Shown: piece by piece, positions 1-7,687 of the stretch
How the letters are laid out: every line of letters begins with the position of its first letter
How positions within the stretch are numbered: the first letter of the stretch is position 1
From: JAYWIG01 sp043789035
GTDB taxonomy: Bacteria; Pseudomonadota; Gammaproteobacteria; Burkholderiales; Burkholderiaceae_E
Assembly (NCBI GenBank): GCA_043789035.1
Contig: JAYWIG010000038.1
Coordinates: 1 to 18,827, forward strand
Direction: 5' to 3'
Length of the DNA: 18,827 nt
Notes under the pieces: generated by a model
The model's database searches: none
What the model was told of the DNA's origin: nothing
What the model saw: the letters and a program-made list of their open reading frames with translations, nothing else
Program-made: the position numbers and the translations under genes

Positions 1-1
1 G

Positions 2-745
2 CTTGATATTGCGTTAATTCATTTGCTTGGGTCGCTCGTCTGTATTCCTTTGCTTTTTTTTGTAGGGTTTCCTGCAAAAGCCGCGTGGCCGTTTATTGCC
101 GCATCGCTAACGATTCATATCGGTTACTACATTGCGCTAAGCGGCGCTTATGAGAACGGTGAGCTAGGCTTAACCTACCCGTTGATGAGAGGCACTGCGC
201 CATTGCTTGTCGCCCTGTCGGCGGCAGTCGTGGGAGAAACGCTCAACCCTCTTGCCTGGGCTGGTTTGCTGGGTATCAGTGCTGGAGTACTCGCTTTAGG
301 CCTGGGCAAAAACGCGCTTAGTTCGCGAAAAGCGATTAGTTTTGCTTTAGTGAATGCGGTATTTATTGCCATGTATACGGTGGTTGATGCACTAGGTGTG
401 AGAGCTTCACAGAACCCTTTGCAGTACATCGTGGCGCTAGTTGCTCTTGATGGCTGGCCGTTTGCCTTACTTGTCTTTGCGCGCCGGGGTGGTGGCGTGT
501 GGAAATACTCAATGAAGCGATGGCCCTTGGGGTTGATGGGGGCACTTGCCTCAATGCTTTCTTACGGAATTGCGCTCTGGGCAATGACGAAAGCGCCTGT
601 CGCGACGATCGCGGCGTTGCGAGAAACTTCCGTGCTGTTTGCCGCCCTTATCGGCACTTGGTTTTTAAAAGAGGCTTTCACGATGCGTCGTGCCGCTGGA
701 ACTCTGGCGATTGTGATGGGCGCAATTTTATTGAGGCTGTCGTGA
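2..745 (+). CDS. DMT-superfamily EamA-type permease (5' partial)
   Basis: The reading frame is open to the left edge, so the true start lies outside the window; a TTG at 23 is internal. About 247 residues are visible, against the usual 280-300, so roughly the first membrane helix or two are missing. The protein is almost all hydrophobic helices. It shows two repeats, each with an EamA-like signature: YPLMRGTAPLLVALSAAVVGE in the first half and a matching segment with ALRETSVLFAALIGTWFLKE in the second. The C-terminus (GAILLRLS) is a normal end for this family, so the gene looks intact at its 3' side. By family it should be an inner-membrane exporter or importer of small metabolites. The substrate cannot be read from sequence. 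The stop codon is followed after no spacer by the remnant of a different gene in the same frame. Confidence 0.88.
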   Translation, partial: LDIALIHLLGSLVCIPLLFFVGFPAKAAWPFIAASLTIHIGYYIALSGAYENGELGLTYPLMRGTAPLLVALSAAVVGETLNPLAWAGLLGISAGVLALGLGKNALSSRKAISFALVNAVFIAMYTVVDALGVRASQNPLQYIVALVALDGWPFALLVFARRGGGVWKYSMKRWPLGLMGALASMLSYGIALWAMTKAPVATIAALRETSVLFAALIGTWFLKEAFTMRRAAGTLAIVMGAILLRLS

Positions 746-1298
746 CGTAAAGATATTTTGGTTTTAGAGCAAGGCAAAATAACCAGCGGCACGACATGGC
801 ATGCCGCTGGCTTAATCGGCCAGATGCGACCTAATCGCAATATGAACGCCATGAATAAATACGGCATTAAGTTTTATTCCACACTTGAAGCTTAGACGGG
901 CTTGGCCACTGGACTGAAGCAATGCGGTAGCGTGAATATAGCGCGAACGCCTGAGTGCATGAAAGTGCTCAAAAAACAAATTGCGATGGCCAATAGCTTT
1001 GGCGTTGAGGCTCATTTGATTTCGCCTAACGAAGCTCGGGGGCGGTTTGTTGAAGATATTGAAGTAGTTGGCGCGCAAAAGATGGGCGAATGAGTTCAAT
1101 CGATTTCCGCCCGTGTTGACGGTGAACTAATTGAAATTCAATGCGAAGTGTTGGTAAGGTTCCAGGTGTCCACCCTATGCTGTCCGTCATGCGCGACAGT
1201 AAGAGAACGGTGACAGGTTTAGTGTTGCCTTCACCGGCGCAGGCGAATGTTTTGGGTTACACGGTTGGATTTCCGCAAAATATTTGACGAAGCCAAAC
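746..1298 (+). pseudogene. Decayed FAD-dependent oxidoreductase, dimethylglycine/sarcosine dehydrogenase (GcvT-fused) type
   Basis: No intact gene is present, but ordered pieces of one protein can be read. From 749 a frame gives KDILVLEQGKITSGTTWHAAGL, the hallmark just after the FAD-binding GxGxxG of DMGDH-type enzymes. It continues through KYGIKFYSTLEA to an in-frame TAG at 893-895 where the family has Glu (GAG to TAG), then TGLATGLKQCGSVNIARTPE and IEVVGAQK to a TGA at 1091-1093. The same frame goes on as ARVDGELIEIQCEVLV. A different frame from 1156 gives KVPGVHPMLSVMRDSKRT, which fits the family's T.PI.GV.P.LPVMRDPD segment. A third frame from 1212 gives RFSVAFTGAGECFGLHG, plausibly the GcvT-domain RVSFTGELGWELH. 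The N-terminal nucleotide-binding motif is missing. I infer a start-removing deletion, nonsense mutations and internal deletions. The first pieces are convincing; the GcvT piece is weaker. Confidence 0.75.
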
Positions 1299-1312
1299 TG
1301 ATTATGTATATT
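1284..1312 (+). promoter_or_regulatory. Sigma-70-like promoter of the vapBC pair
   Basis: TTGACG at 1284-1289 and TATATT at 1307-1312 are separated by exactly 17 bases, close to consensus for both boxes. The promoter lies 38 bases before the antitoxin start and inside the decayed oxidoreductase sequence. A Shine-Dalgarno-like AGGA at 1339-1342 precedes the ATG at 1350. Confidence 0.6.
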
Positions 1313-1333
1313 GGTGATGTTTAAATGTACATA
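1303..1333 (+). promoter_or_regulatory. Candidate VapBC operator (inverted repeat over the -10 box)
   Basis: TATGTATA (1303-1310) and TGTACATA (1326-1333) form an inverted repeat with 7 of 8 positions matching. ATGTACAT at 1325-1332 is a perfect palindrome on its own. The left arm covers the -10 box, so binding of the antitoxin or the toxin-antitoxin complex here would block transcription, as is usual for type II systems. The binding itself is inferred. Confidence 0.5.
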
Positions 1334-1349
1334 AAGCTAGGATCGCGCA

Positions 1350-1595
1350 ATGGCATTGCAAATAGCTAACCCTGCTGTGGTTGACAAAATTCATGAATTA
1401 GCACGAGTGACTGGGATGACCAAGACTGCGGCCGTGGAAAAGGCTGTCGATGAGATGTTAAAAGGTACGCAAGGCATTGACCGTACGACTGAGCGAGCTA
1501 GGATGCATTCGCTGCTCGCACAATTTGATCGAACCCGGCCCAACCCTCAATCGGTAGAGGCAATTACATGGGATGAATTCGGCTTGCCGAAATGA
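1350..1595 (+). CDS. vapB: VapB-family antitoxin (PSK/Rv0623-like)
   Basis: This 81-residue protein starts at an ATG preceded by AGGA. The N-terminal part (LQIANPAVVDKIHELARVTG then MTKTAAVEKAVDEML) matches the short antitoxins of the PSK/Rv0623 type. These bind DNA through the N-terminal segment and wrap the toxin with the C-terminal tail. The acidic, less conserved C-terminus (about 50-81) would be the toxin-neutralising part. The stop overlaps the toxin start in an ATGA (1592-1595), so the two are translationally coupled and made in fixed ratio. The pair is probably autorepressed through the inverted repeat at 1303-1333. Confidence 0.85.
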   Translation: MALQIANPAVVDKIHELARVTGMTKTAAVEKAVDEMLKGTQGIDRTTERARMHSLLAQFDRTRPNPQSVEAITWDEFGLPK

Positions 1596-1993
1596 TTGCT
1601 GTTGATACATCGGTCATCGCCGCCATCGCGTTTAATGAGCCGGAGCGAGAGTTATTCATCAGTCGGATATTGGCTTCTGAACGTGCATTAATCAGCGCTG
1701 CAACTTTAGTTGAAGTGCGGATCGTGATTCGCTCGCGATCTAACGAACAAGGCGCTTACTTCGTGGAAGAATTTCTCAAATTGCCGTCCTTTGAAATAGT
1801 TGCCGTTGATGGATCAATAGCGGATATCGCTTCGCAGGCCTACGTAGCCTTTGGAAAAGGGAGTGGCCATCCCGCTCAACTTAATTATGGCGACGTCTTT
1901 AGCTATGCGCTCGCTAAAGCAAAAAGTATTCCGCTACTTTTTAAAGGAGATGATTTTTCACACACAGATGTTCTGATCTGCGGCTGGCAATAA
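1592..1993 (+). CDS. vapC: VapC-family toxin, PIN-domain ribonuclease
   Basis: The 133-residue protein has the PIN-domain acidic residues in the right places: Asp5 in VDTSVIAAI, Glu41 in SAATLVEVRIV, Asp101 in LNYGDVFSYALAKA, and Asp120/Asp121 in LLFKGDDFSHTDV. These coordinate Mg2+ for RNA cleavage in this family, where typical targets are tRNA or rRNA loops; the target here is unknown. The length is normal for VapC, and the FGKGSGHPAQLNYGD and FKGDDFSHTD stretches are textbook for the subfamily that pairs with Rv0623-like antitoxins. No frameshift or missing catalytic residue is seen, so the toxin looks active. It sits between a decayed gene and an intact operon. Confidence 0.88.
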   Translation: MIAVDTSVIAAIAFNEPERELFISRILASERALISAATLVEVRIVIRSRSNEQGAYFVEEFLKLPSFEIVAVDGSIADIASQAYVAFGKGSGHPAQLNYGDVFSYALAKAKSIPLLFKGDDFSHTDVLICGWQ

Positions 1994-2078
1994 TGCTTGG
2001 CTAACGATCTTGCCCGTGCCGAACACCTCGTAGAATGTCTTTCTTGAATTGATATCGCGGTTTTTTTGAAAGATTTCT

Positions 2079-2882
2079 ATGTACGCATTTGAGTATCAAA
2101 AGGTAGCCACTCTAAGCGCGGCGAGTTCAGCGCTTGCCGCACACCCAGACGCAAAGTTGCTGGCTGGCGGAATGACTTTATTGCCTTCGATGAAACATCG
2201 CTTGGCAGCACCTTCGCACCTCATCGATATTGCGGGCTTAAATGAGATGCGGGCGATTGCACTTGAAGGGACTCAGCTTACGATAGGCGCTGGAACTCGA
2301 CATTGTGATGTAGCGGATAGTAGCGACGTTCGTCATGCTATTTCAGCATTGGCTGATCTGGCGAACCAAATCGGCGATCCCCAAGTTCGTGCTCGGGGAA
2401 CCTTGGGTGGGTCAGTCGCGAACAATGACCCAGCGGCGGATTATCCAGCGGCAGTACTTGGCTTAAACTCGGTTGTCGTTACCAATCGTAGACAAATTGC
2501 GGCTGACGATTTCTTTCAAGGCATGTTTGCAACGTTGCTTGAAGCCGATGAGATCATTGTTGCGATTCGCTTTGCCGTGCCCCGGCGAGCTGCCTATGCA
2601 AAGTTTGCGCAGATGGCTACTGGGTATGCAATGACTGGTGTAATGGTCGCTGATTACGGTGATCATGTTCGTGTGGCGGTAACCGGGGCCGGGTCGTGCG
2701 TGTTTCGATGGAAAGAAGCTGAAGCTAGGTTAGCCAAGAACTTTAGCGAACAATCGTTACAAGGTTTGAGTTACCCGGCCGATAATCTGACTGCCGATAT
2801 TCATGCACCCGCGGAGTATCGCGCTAACTTGGTGAGCGTCATGACACACAAAGCTGTTAAATCTCTTGGAGCATCTGTATGA
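2079..2882 (+). CDS. Molybdenum hydroxylase FAD-binding subunit (CoxM/CutM-like)
   Basis: This 267-residue protein has the two FAD motifs of the xanthine dehydrogenase/CO dehydrogenase medium subunit. They are AGGMTLLPSMKHR at residues 29-41 and GTLGGSVANNDPAADYPA at 107-124, followed by the C-terminal CO_deh_flav_C-like part. It passes electrons from the 2Fe-2S clusters of the small subunit to its FAD and then to an acceptor. A purine-rich GAAAG lies just upstream of the ATG. The stop overlaps the start of the small-subunit gene in ATGA (2879-2882). It is the first gene of a three-gene operon. The likely location is the cytoplasm or inner membrane face; no signal peptide is present. Confidence 0.92.
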   Translation: MYAFEYQKVATLSAASSALAAHPDAKLLAGGMTLLPSMKHRLAAPSHLIDIAGLNEMRAIALEGTQLTIGAGTRHCDVADSSDVRHAISALADLANQIGDPQVRARGTLGGSVANNDPAADYPAAVLGLNSVVVTNRRQIAADDFFQGMFATLLEADEIIVAIRFAVPRRAAYAKFAQMATGYAMTGVMVADYGDHVRVAVTGAGSCVFRWKEAEARLAKNFSEQSLQGLSYPADNLTADIHAPAEYRANLVSVMTHKAVKSLGASV

Positions 2883-3412
2883 ACATCTCAATCACTGTTA
2901 ATAACGAGTTGCGCAGTGCCGATGTTGAGCCGCGTACGCTCTTGGTCGATTTACTTCGCGATAGTTTCGGTTTAACCGGTACCCATGTGGGTTGCGATAC
3001 TAGTCAGTGTGGGTGCTGTACGGTTCACCTCGATGGGCAAGCAGTGAAGTCGTGCTCAATGTTGGCCGTACAAGCCAATGGCTGTAAGGTAACCACCATC
3101 GAAGGTTTGGCAGGCAAGGGCGAAAGTACAGTTGACCTAACGACGGGAAATGTTATGCCGACAATGGCTGCTTTGCACCCGGTTCAACAAGCGTTTTCAC
3201 AATGCCATGGCTTGCAATGCGGCTTTTGTACGCCGGGAATGGTGATGGCTACAGTTGATTTATTGAAGAGGCATCCGAACCCAAGTGACCAACAAATTCA
3301 AGAAGGTTTGGCCGGTAATCTCTGTCGATGCACAGGGTATGTCAATATTGCTGCGGCGGTCAAAGAAGCAGCACAGATGATGTCATCGACTAACCATAGG
3401 AGCGCAGTATGA
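2879..3412 (+). CDS. Molybdenum hydroxylase 2Fe-2S subunit (CoxS/CutS-like)
   Basis: All eight cluster ligands of this 177-residue protein are present. Cys39, Cys44, Cys47 and Cys59 form the plant-type [2Fe-2S] site (C-x4-C-x2-C-x11-C). Cys114, Cys117, Cys149 and Cys151 form the second cluster (CGFC and CRC in the four-helix domain). The segment around residues 79-98 (AGKGESTVDLTTGNVMPTMA) looks like an insertion relative to usual small subunits, where the linker before LHPVQQAF is shorter. The subunit relays electrons from the molybdenum centre to the flavin subunit. The gene overlaps both neighbours by ATGA, so all three subunits are translationally coupled. Confidence 0.93.
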   Translation: MNISITVNNELRSADVEPRTLLVDLLRDSFGLTGTHVGCDTSQCGCCTVHLDGQAVKSCSMLAVQANGCKVTTIEGLAGKGESTVDLTTGNVMPTMAALHPVQQAFSQCHGLQCGFCTPGMVMATVDLLKRHPNPSDQQIQEGLAGNLCRCTGYVNIAAAVKEAAQMMSSTNHRSAV

Positions 3413-5709
3413 ACGCAGTCAATTCTTTGGAAATTCAACCCTCACGTGTAGAAGATCTTCGACTGGTTTCTGGCCAGGGTCGGTATGCCGCTGACTGGAA
3501 TATCACCGGTCAAGTTTATGCCCATGTGATTCGATCTGATAGGCCACATGCCCTGATCAAATCGCTTGATCTGTCCGCAGTTCATAATGCAACGGGCGTG
3601 TTGCTTGTGCTCACTGCTGTAGAGGTCAAAGCGGCTGGGTTTAAATCGCTACCAACTGGTGCACCACTCGTCGATAAGCACGGCGTCGATCAAAAAACAG
3701 CGGCTATGCCCTTACTAGCAGATGGCAAAGTATGTTTTGTTGGCCAGCCGATTGCGATGGTGATCGCTACCTCGGCCAAGATTGCACAAGATGCGAGCGA
3801 GCTTGCGGTCATTGATTTCGAAGAGTTGCCACCCTACGCGAGTATTGAGCATGCGTTGAGCGACGGTGCGAATGCCATTCACGCTCAAGCTCCAGGCAAT
3901 ATCACCATGGATTTCGAGAATGGCAATGCAGCGGCAGCTATGGAAGCCTTTGCCAAAGCAAAGTTTCGTACAACCCACCGCATTGAAAGCCAACGTTTAA
4001 TTGGTGCTCCGATGGAACCGCGTGCGGCTCTCGCTAGTTATGACATGGCAACAGATCGCTATCGAGTGATGACGCCAACACAAGGCATGCTCGGTATGCG
4101 TGGCACATTGTCCGCAGTCACAGGCGTTACCGTCGAAAAAATTGATGTGCTTGCCCATGATGTCGGTGGCTCTTTCGGTTTACGAGGCGGCACCTATAGC
4201 GAGCAAAGTTTACTCATGCTGGCATCGAAATTATTGAACCGCCCGGTGAAATGGACGGCCACTCGAAGCGAACTTTTCGTCAGTGACTGGCATGGCCGTG
4301 CGCTTGCTTTAGAAGGCGAATTGGCCCTTGATGGTGATGGAAAAATTCTGGCGATTCGTTTTAATGATCTCGTAGATTTAGGGGCCTTCAATTGTTATTG
4401 GGGTGCCTTCATCGGATCGAAGAACATTTCAGTCACGATGGGTGGCGTGTATCAAGTGCCTGCGTTGCACATGACGTCAAGATTGGTATTTACCAATACA
4501 GTACCAGTATCGGCTTATCGTGGCGCGGGCCGCCCAGACATTGCATTCGCTATCGAAACACTGATTGATGCCGCATGTGCTGAACATGGTTTTGACGGCA
4601 TAGCGCTTCGACGTAAAAATTTCATTCCTAAAGATGCTTTTCCCTACCTGACTGCCAACGGCACAACCTATGACTGCGGAGAGTTCGAAGCAGTGATGGA
4701 TAAAGCTTTGAAAATGGCTGATTACGATGGCTTTGCATCGCGCCGAGAGCAATCGATAAGCCAAGGAAAGCTTAGAGGCATTGGTGTGGCTTGTTATCTC
4801 GAAGCCTCGGGCGGCGGTGGCGCAAAAGACAATGTACTAGGCCGCTGGGACGCTACCGGGCGCCTCACGCTATTTGGCGTCACTGGCCCATCGGGGCAAG
4901 GACATGAAACCACGTTTGCGCAGCTGGTGGCAGATGGCCTTGGAATTTCCTTGCAAGACGTTCGCTATCGAGCCAGTGACTTCACAAAATCAATTGTTGG
5001 AAACGGTACGGGCGGTTCTCGTTCGCTCTATGGTGCGGGTAGTGCATTTAAAGTACTTGTTGCGCGCATGATTGAGAAGGCCACAAAGCTGGCTGCTCAG
5101 TCGTTATCCGTCGATGCTAGTCATTTAAAATTTGTGGGCGGTACTTTTGAAGGTGCAGGTAAGCGCATCGGCCTCGTGGACTTGGTAAAGCAATTGGCAA
5201 CAGGTAACGACGCACCGCATCCACTCGATACCGAAGGCGACTCTACGTCAGGCTCAACCTTCCCTAACGGCTGCCATGTCGCTGAAATCGAGATTGACCA
5301 AGATACTGGTGTTACCGAGATCGTGAACTACTCTGCAGTCGATGATTTAGGCAACATTATTTCGCGCCAAATCGTGCTTGGCCAGGTACATGGTGGCGTG
5401 GTTCAAGGTATTGGACAAGCCTTTGGTGAACACGCTATTTATGATGAAAGTGGGCAACTATTGACCGGCAGCTTTATGGATTACCCGATGCCACGGCTTG
5501 GGTGTTTACCAAAGATTAGTTGGGATGATCACCCGGTACCAACGAAGTTGAATGGTCTTGGTGCGAAGGGCGTTGGCGAGTCTGGGTGCTCTGGTTCTTT
5601 GCCCGCGCTTTCCAACGCGATGCTTCATGCTCTGCGGCCGTTTGGCGTGCGTAGTTTTGATATGCCGTTTACGCCAGCTCGGGTGTGGGGCGTTTTGCCG
5701 AAGCAATAG
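3409..5709 (+). CDS. Molybdenum hydroxylase large, molybdopterin-binding subunit (CoxL-like, form II signature)
   Basis: This 766-residue protein is full length for the family. It has the hammerhead-like N-terminal domain with VEDLRLVSGQGRYAADW, the cofactor-binding GGSFG at 253-257, the active-site loop AYRGAGR at 369-375, and the catalytic glutamate Glu724 in GLGAKGVGESG. True aerobic CO dehydrogenase has AYRCSFR with the Cys that binds the Cu-S-Mo centre. That Cys is absent here, so CO is unlikely as the main substrate. It should hydroxylate an aldehyde, N-heterocycle or similar compound at a Mo=O/Mo-S centre, and the exact substrate is unknown. No maturation gene (xdhC, coxDEF) lies next to the operon in this window. 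Downstream are only gene remnants. Confidence 0.9.
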   Translation: MNAVNSLEIQPSRVEDLRLVSGQGRYAADWNITGQVYAHVIRSDRPHALIKSLDLSAVHNATGVLLVLTAVEVKAAGFKSLPTGAPLVDKHGVDQKTAAMPLLADGKVCFVGQPIAMVIATSAKIAQDASELAVIDFEELPPYASIEHALSDGANAIHAQAPGNITMDFENGNAAAAMEAFAKAKFRTTHRIESQRLIGAPMEPRAALASYDMATDRYRVMTPTQGMLGMRGTLSAVTGVTVEKIDVLAHDVGGSFGLRGGTYSEQSLLMLASKLLNRPVKWTATRSELFVSDWHGRALALEGELALDGDGKILAIRFNDLVDLGAFNCYWGAFIGSKNISVTMGGVYQVPALHMTSRLVFTNTVPVSAYRGAGRPDIAFAIETLIDAACAEHGFDGIALRRKNFIPKDAFPYLTANGTTYDCGEFEAVMDKALKMADYDGFASRREQSISQGKLRGIGVACYLEASGGGGAKDNVLGRWDATGRLTLFGVTGPSGQGHETTFAQLVADGLGISLQDVRYRASDFTKSIVGNGTGGSRSLYGAGSAFKVLVARMIEKATKLAAQSLSVDASHLKFVGGTFEGAGKRIGLVDLVKQLATGNDAPHPLDTEGDSTSGSTFPNGCHVAEIEIDQDTGVTEIVNYSAVDDLGNIISRQIVLGQVHGGVVQGIGQAFGEHAIYDESGQLLTGSFMDYPMPRLGCLPKISWDDHPVPTKLNGLGAKGVGESGCSGSLPALSNAMLHALRPFGVRSFDMPFTPARVWGVLPKQ

Positions 5710-5911
5710 TGAGAAAGGCCCGGCAGGCAGCAGCGCGTGTACGTGCAAGCTATAGTCCTGAATTCAGACAATTGAATGCAGACGAGATTATGAATTTTCT
5801 GCGCGGCTATTGGGGCACCTTGGAAAACAGAATTTGACTGCCTTTGCTTCGATCCGCCAGGCCATTTTCCATATTGTCGCCGCGCGCGGATTAATCCAAT
5901 CAACACCGTAG
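5709..5911 (+). pseudogene. Remnant of an unidentified gene (C-terminal part)
   Basis: A GTG overlapping the large-subunit stop opens a 42-codon frame (5709-5837) that reads like real protein: RASYSPEFRQLNADEIMNFL then RGY. The sense then moves to another frame, in which LLGHLGKQNLTAFASIRQAI and FHIVAARGLIQSTP run to a TAG at 5909-5911. Joining the two at about 5805 gives one coherent, helical, hydrophobic-patterned C-terminus. I infer a frameshifted remnant whose stop abuts the next remnant's ATG (TAGATG). I do not recognise the family. The start of the original gene is lost. Confidence 0.4.
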
Positions 5912-6160
5912 ATGCCAACCGATTTAGCCTCTGACAGCACCCCGCAAAGGCAACCTACCTTTGATGCAAAAGACTTGCGCAAAGTTCTCTCGAAGTTTGG
6001 CACTGGCGTCAGCGTCAGGCCTGGTGCGAAGCACTCATTACATCGTTAGACCGGCAGCCTTAGCGTTGGTAGATACCCAATGCAGGACAACTGTCTTTAC
6101 GGATATTGCGATCATTGCACACTCTCACGATTTGTGGAGCAAGCGGTTCGTAGATACTAG
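5912..6160 (+). pseudogene. Remnant of a flavin reductase (FMN-binding split-barrel) gene
   Basis: An ATG at 5912 opens a 45-codon frame containing TFDAKDLRKVLSKFGTGVSV. This is the typical N-terminus of HpaC/FMN-dependent flavin reductases (FD.RDLRRALG.FATGVTVVT). It stops at 6047-6049. From about 6040 another frame continues with PAALALVDTQCRTTVFTDIA and HSHDLWSKRFVD. This resembles the family's PPL.LVCLD...R....F, then the AVNVLA.DQ..LS.RFA segment. A frameshift plus deletions is the simplest reading. Such reductases feed reduced flavin to two-component monooxygenases, which might explain the lost neighbour upstream. The first block is fairly convincing and the second is moderate. Confidence 0.55.
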
Positions 6161-6400
6161 GAATATCTCGTGTTTGCTCATGGCTTTGCCAGAGCCCGCT
6201 TTGGCGATTGCGGAAATGATTCTCTGGCGGCGTTTTCTTGCAAAGGTCCCGAGGTGCGCCCGTCGTGCTGCACGAGGGGCATGAATGAATTAGCAGCGCA
6301 CTTAGTCGAGCATGTGTTGGCTGCGTGAAACGCGGTTACATCGATAGCGTGGATGTTAAAGCCATGCAGTCCTAGGCCCACGGAGGCAGAGCGCTCTCAT
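6161..6400. other. Non-coding or unrecognisable stretch
   Basis: No frame here reads as a convincing protein on either strand. One frame gives VFAHGFARARFGDCG and another gives MNELAAHLVEHVLAA, but neither matches a family I can name. They may be the last scraps of the decayed genes to the left. A perfect 10-bp palindrome AGAGCGCTCT lies at 6388-6397, just past the stop of the leftward barrel gene. It has no T-tract, so I do not call it a terminator. Confidence 0.4.
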
Positions 6401-7687
6401 CTAAAACACCCAAGCAAGTTCGACATAACTCACGTTGTTTTTCTTTCGAGCGCCGAAGTATGACTGCGCTGCCCCTTGAAAACGATCAACTCCCAGATAT
6501 ACCTTAAATTGATCATTCACTGAATAACTCATGCGAGTACGAATTAAGCGGCTGGAATTATTGAAATCAATAAAGCTCGATACTTCGGCTTTGAGTGCAT
6601 CACTTAGAAACCTCTCGCTTACTCTTAGCGTTGCACCTCGTTCAATAGCGCCAAACTCGCTATTTAAACGATCTAGGCCCTCAGCCACTAATTTTGAAGT
6701 GCCTTGAACGGATTGCGCATCAAAATAGCTCGAGCGCCTGATGCCGAAAAGTTGCAGATTGACATTGGCAGTATCAAACAAATCTCTATCAACACCGATG
6801 ACCGCCCGTTGAATGTTGCGTGCCGACAAAACACCGTTACTCGACACCAAACAACTTGAACATTCTGTTGTCATCCGAAAGTGCGCAGCCTCTCCCCTTA
6901 AGGTCCATCGGCCCGTTGATGTCGCAAAATCAACGCCTATCATACGCATGCGTTCATGCCGACTTTGAAAATTGCCGCGCAAGCTACTTTGGCCATTCTG
7001 AACAAAATTGTATCGAGCCGTCTTGTCGAAGCCATCAAAATAAGAGACAGATAAATCGACCCCCGACCCCACTCGATCAAGCTTTAATCCGTATTCAGCG
7101 CGATCCGGACGTGCAAGAGTAGTTAAGTTCACAGGTAACGCCCCTGTTGGAACTGTATGTGGTTCAAACCGGCCAACTAAAGCTGTCAAAGATGTCTCTT
7201 TTGTCGCTTGCCAACGAAGTAACGCAAGATCATTACCGTTGCGTTGCTCATCATCATCCGGAACTCGCGCGGTGAAGTCTCGAGACGAAAACACGTCGGT
7301 TGGGCTAATTCGATCGGAGCGCCCCCAGGCCACGATTTGACGGCCTAGCTTTACGCTCAAATCACCAAAATCCGTCTGCAAGTAACCTTCCCGTACCCTC
7401 GCTCTAAAAAAAGAAGTAGTTGCGCTGACGCCTTGGGAAAATCGACCATTCGCTGCAAAGCGCAAATTTGGTGCGGCTTGCAATTTAACATTCAATAAGC
7501 AAGTGGAACTGCTCAAATCTTTCACGTCGTCTAAATTTCGAGTAGAGCTCCAATAGCCAGATCGGCACTCGCCAAAGGGGCGCAGCCCAACGGTCTCTTC
7601 CGCTACGGCGACACTACTCACAACCGTCAATAAAGCAAACGGCCCTATTTTCGTAAGCAACTGAGATATACCTAGACCAGTAACCAT
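6401..7687 (-). CDS. Outer-membrane beta-barrel protein of an RND export module (DUF1302/alginate-export-like)
   Basis: I place the start at the ATG of MVTGLGISQL, 7 bases after the exporter stop. The frame is open further upstream to 7810, but that part lies inside the exporter gene. The 428-residue product has a signal peptide (LLTKIGPFALLTVVSSVAVA, cleaved before EETVG). Alternating amphipathic strands follow, and the protein ends with the aromatic residue Phe (ELAWVF), as barrel proteins assembled by BamA do. The stretch GRQIVAWGRSDRISPTDVFS followed by SRDFTARVPDDDEQRNG is typical of the barrel proteins encoded beside COG1033-type RND exporters. Cys41/Cys63 and the pair C276-S-S-C279 could form disulfides. 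It is probably the outer-membrane partner of the exporter upstream. The exact family and cargo are uncertain. Confidence 0.75.
   Translation of the reverse strand: MVTGLGISQLLTKIGPFALLTVVSSVAVAEETVGLRPFGECRSGYWSSTRNLDDVKDLSSSTCLLNVKLQAAPNLRFAANGRFSQGVSATTSFFRARVREGYLQTDFGDLSVKLGRQIVAWGRSDRISPTDVFSSRDFTARVPDDDEQRNGNDLALLRWQATKETSLTALVGRFEPHTVPTGALPVNLTTLARPDRAEYGLKLDRVGSGVDLSVSYFDGFDKTARYNFVQNGQSSLRGNFQSRHERMRMIGVDFATSTGRWTLRGEAAHFRMTTECSSCLVSSNGVLSARNIQRAVIGVDRDLFDTANVNLQLFGIRRSSYFDAQSVQGTSKLVAEGLDRLNSEFGAIERGATLRVSERFLSDALKAEVSSFIDFNNSSRLIRTRMSYSVNDQFKVYLGVDRFQGAAQSYFGARKKNNVSYVELAWVF

Noticed and set aside
783..810. Perfect 9-bp inverted repeat CCAGCGGCA/TGCCGCTGG with a 10-base loop, looking like a terminator for the permease
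   Set aside because: It encodes the conserved SGTTWHAAGL codons of the decayed oxidoreductase, and no T-tract follows, so the symmetry is probably coincidental.
902..1093. 63-codon open frame as a small gene
   Set aside because: It starts at TTG, lies in the same frame as the SGTTWHAAGL segment across a TAG, and matches the same enzyme, so it is a piece of the pseudogene.
3409..5709. True aerobic CO dehydrogenase large subunit
   Set aside because: The active-site loop is AYRGAGR, without the Cys of AYRCSFR needed for the Cu-S-Mo centre.
5961..6284. 107-codon open frame as an independent gene
   Set aside because: Only its middle resembles flavin reductase, and its start lies inside the other frame of that remnant; the rest has no recognisable content.
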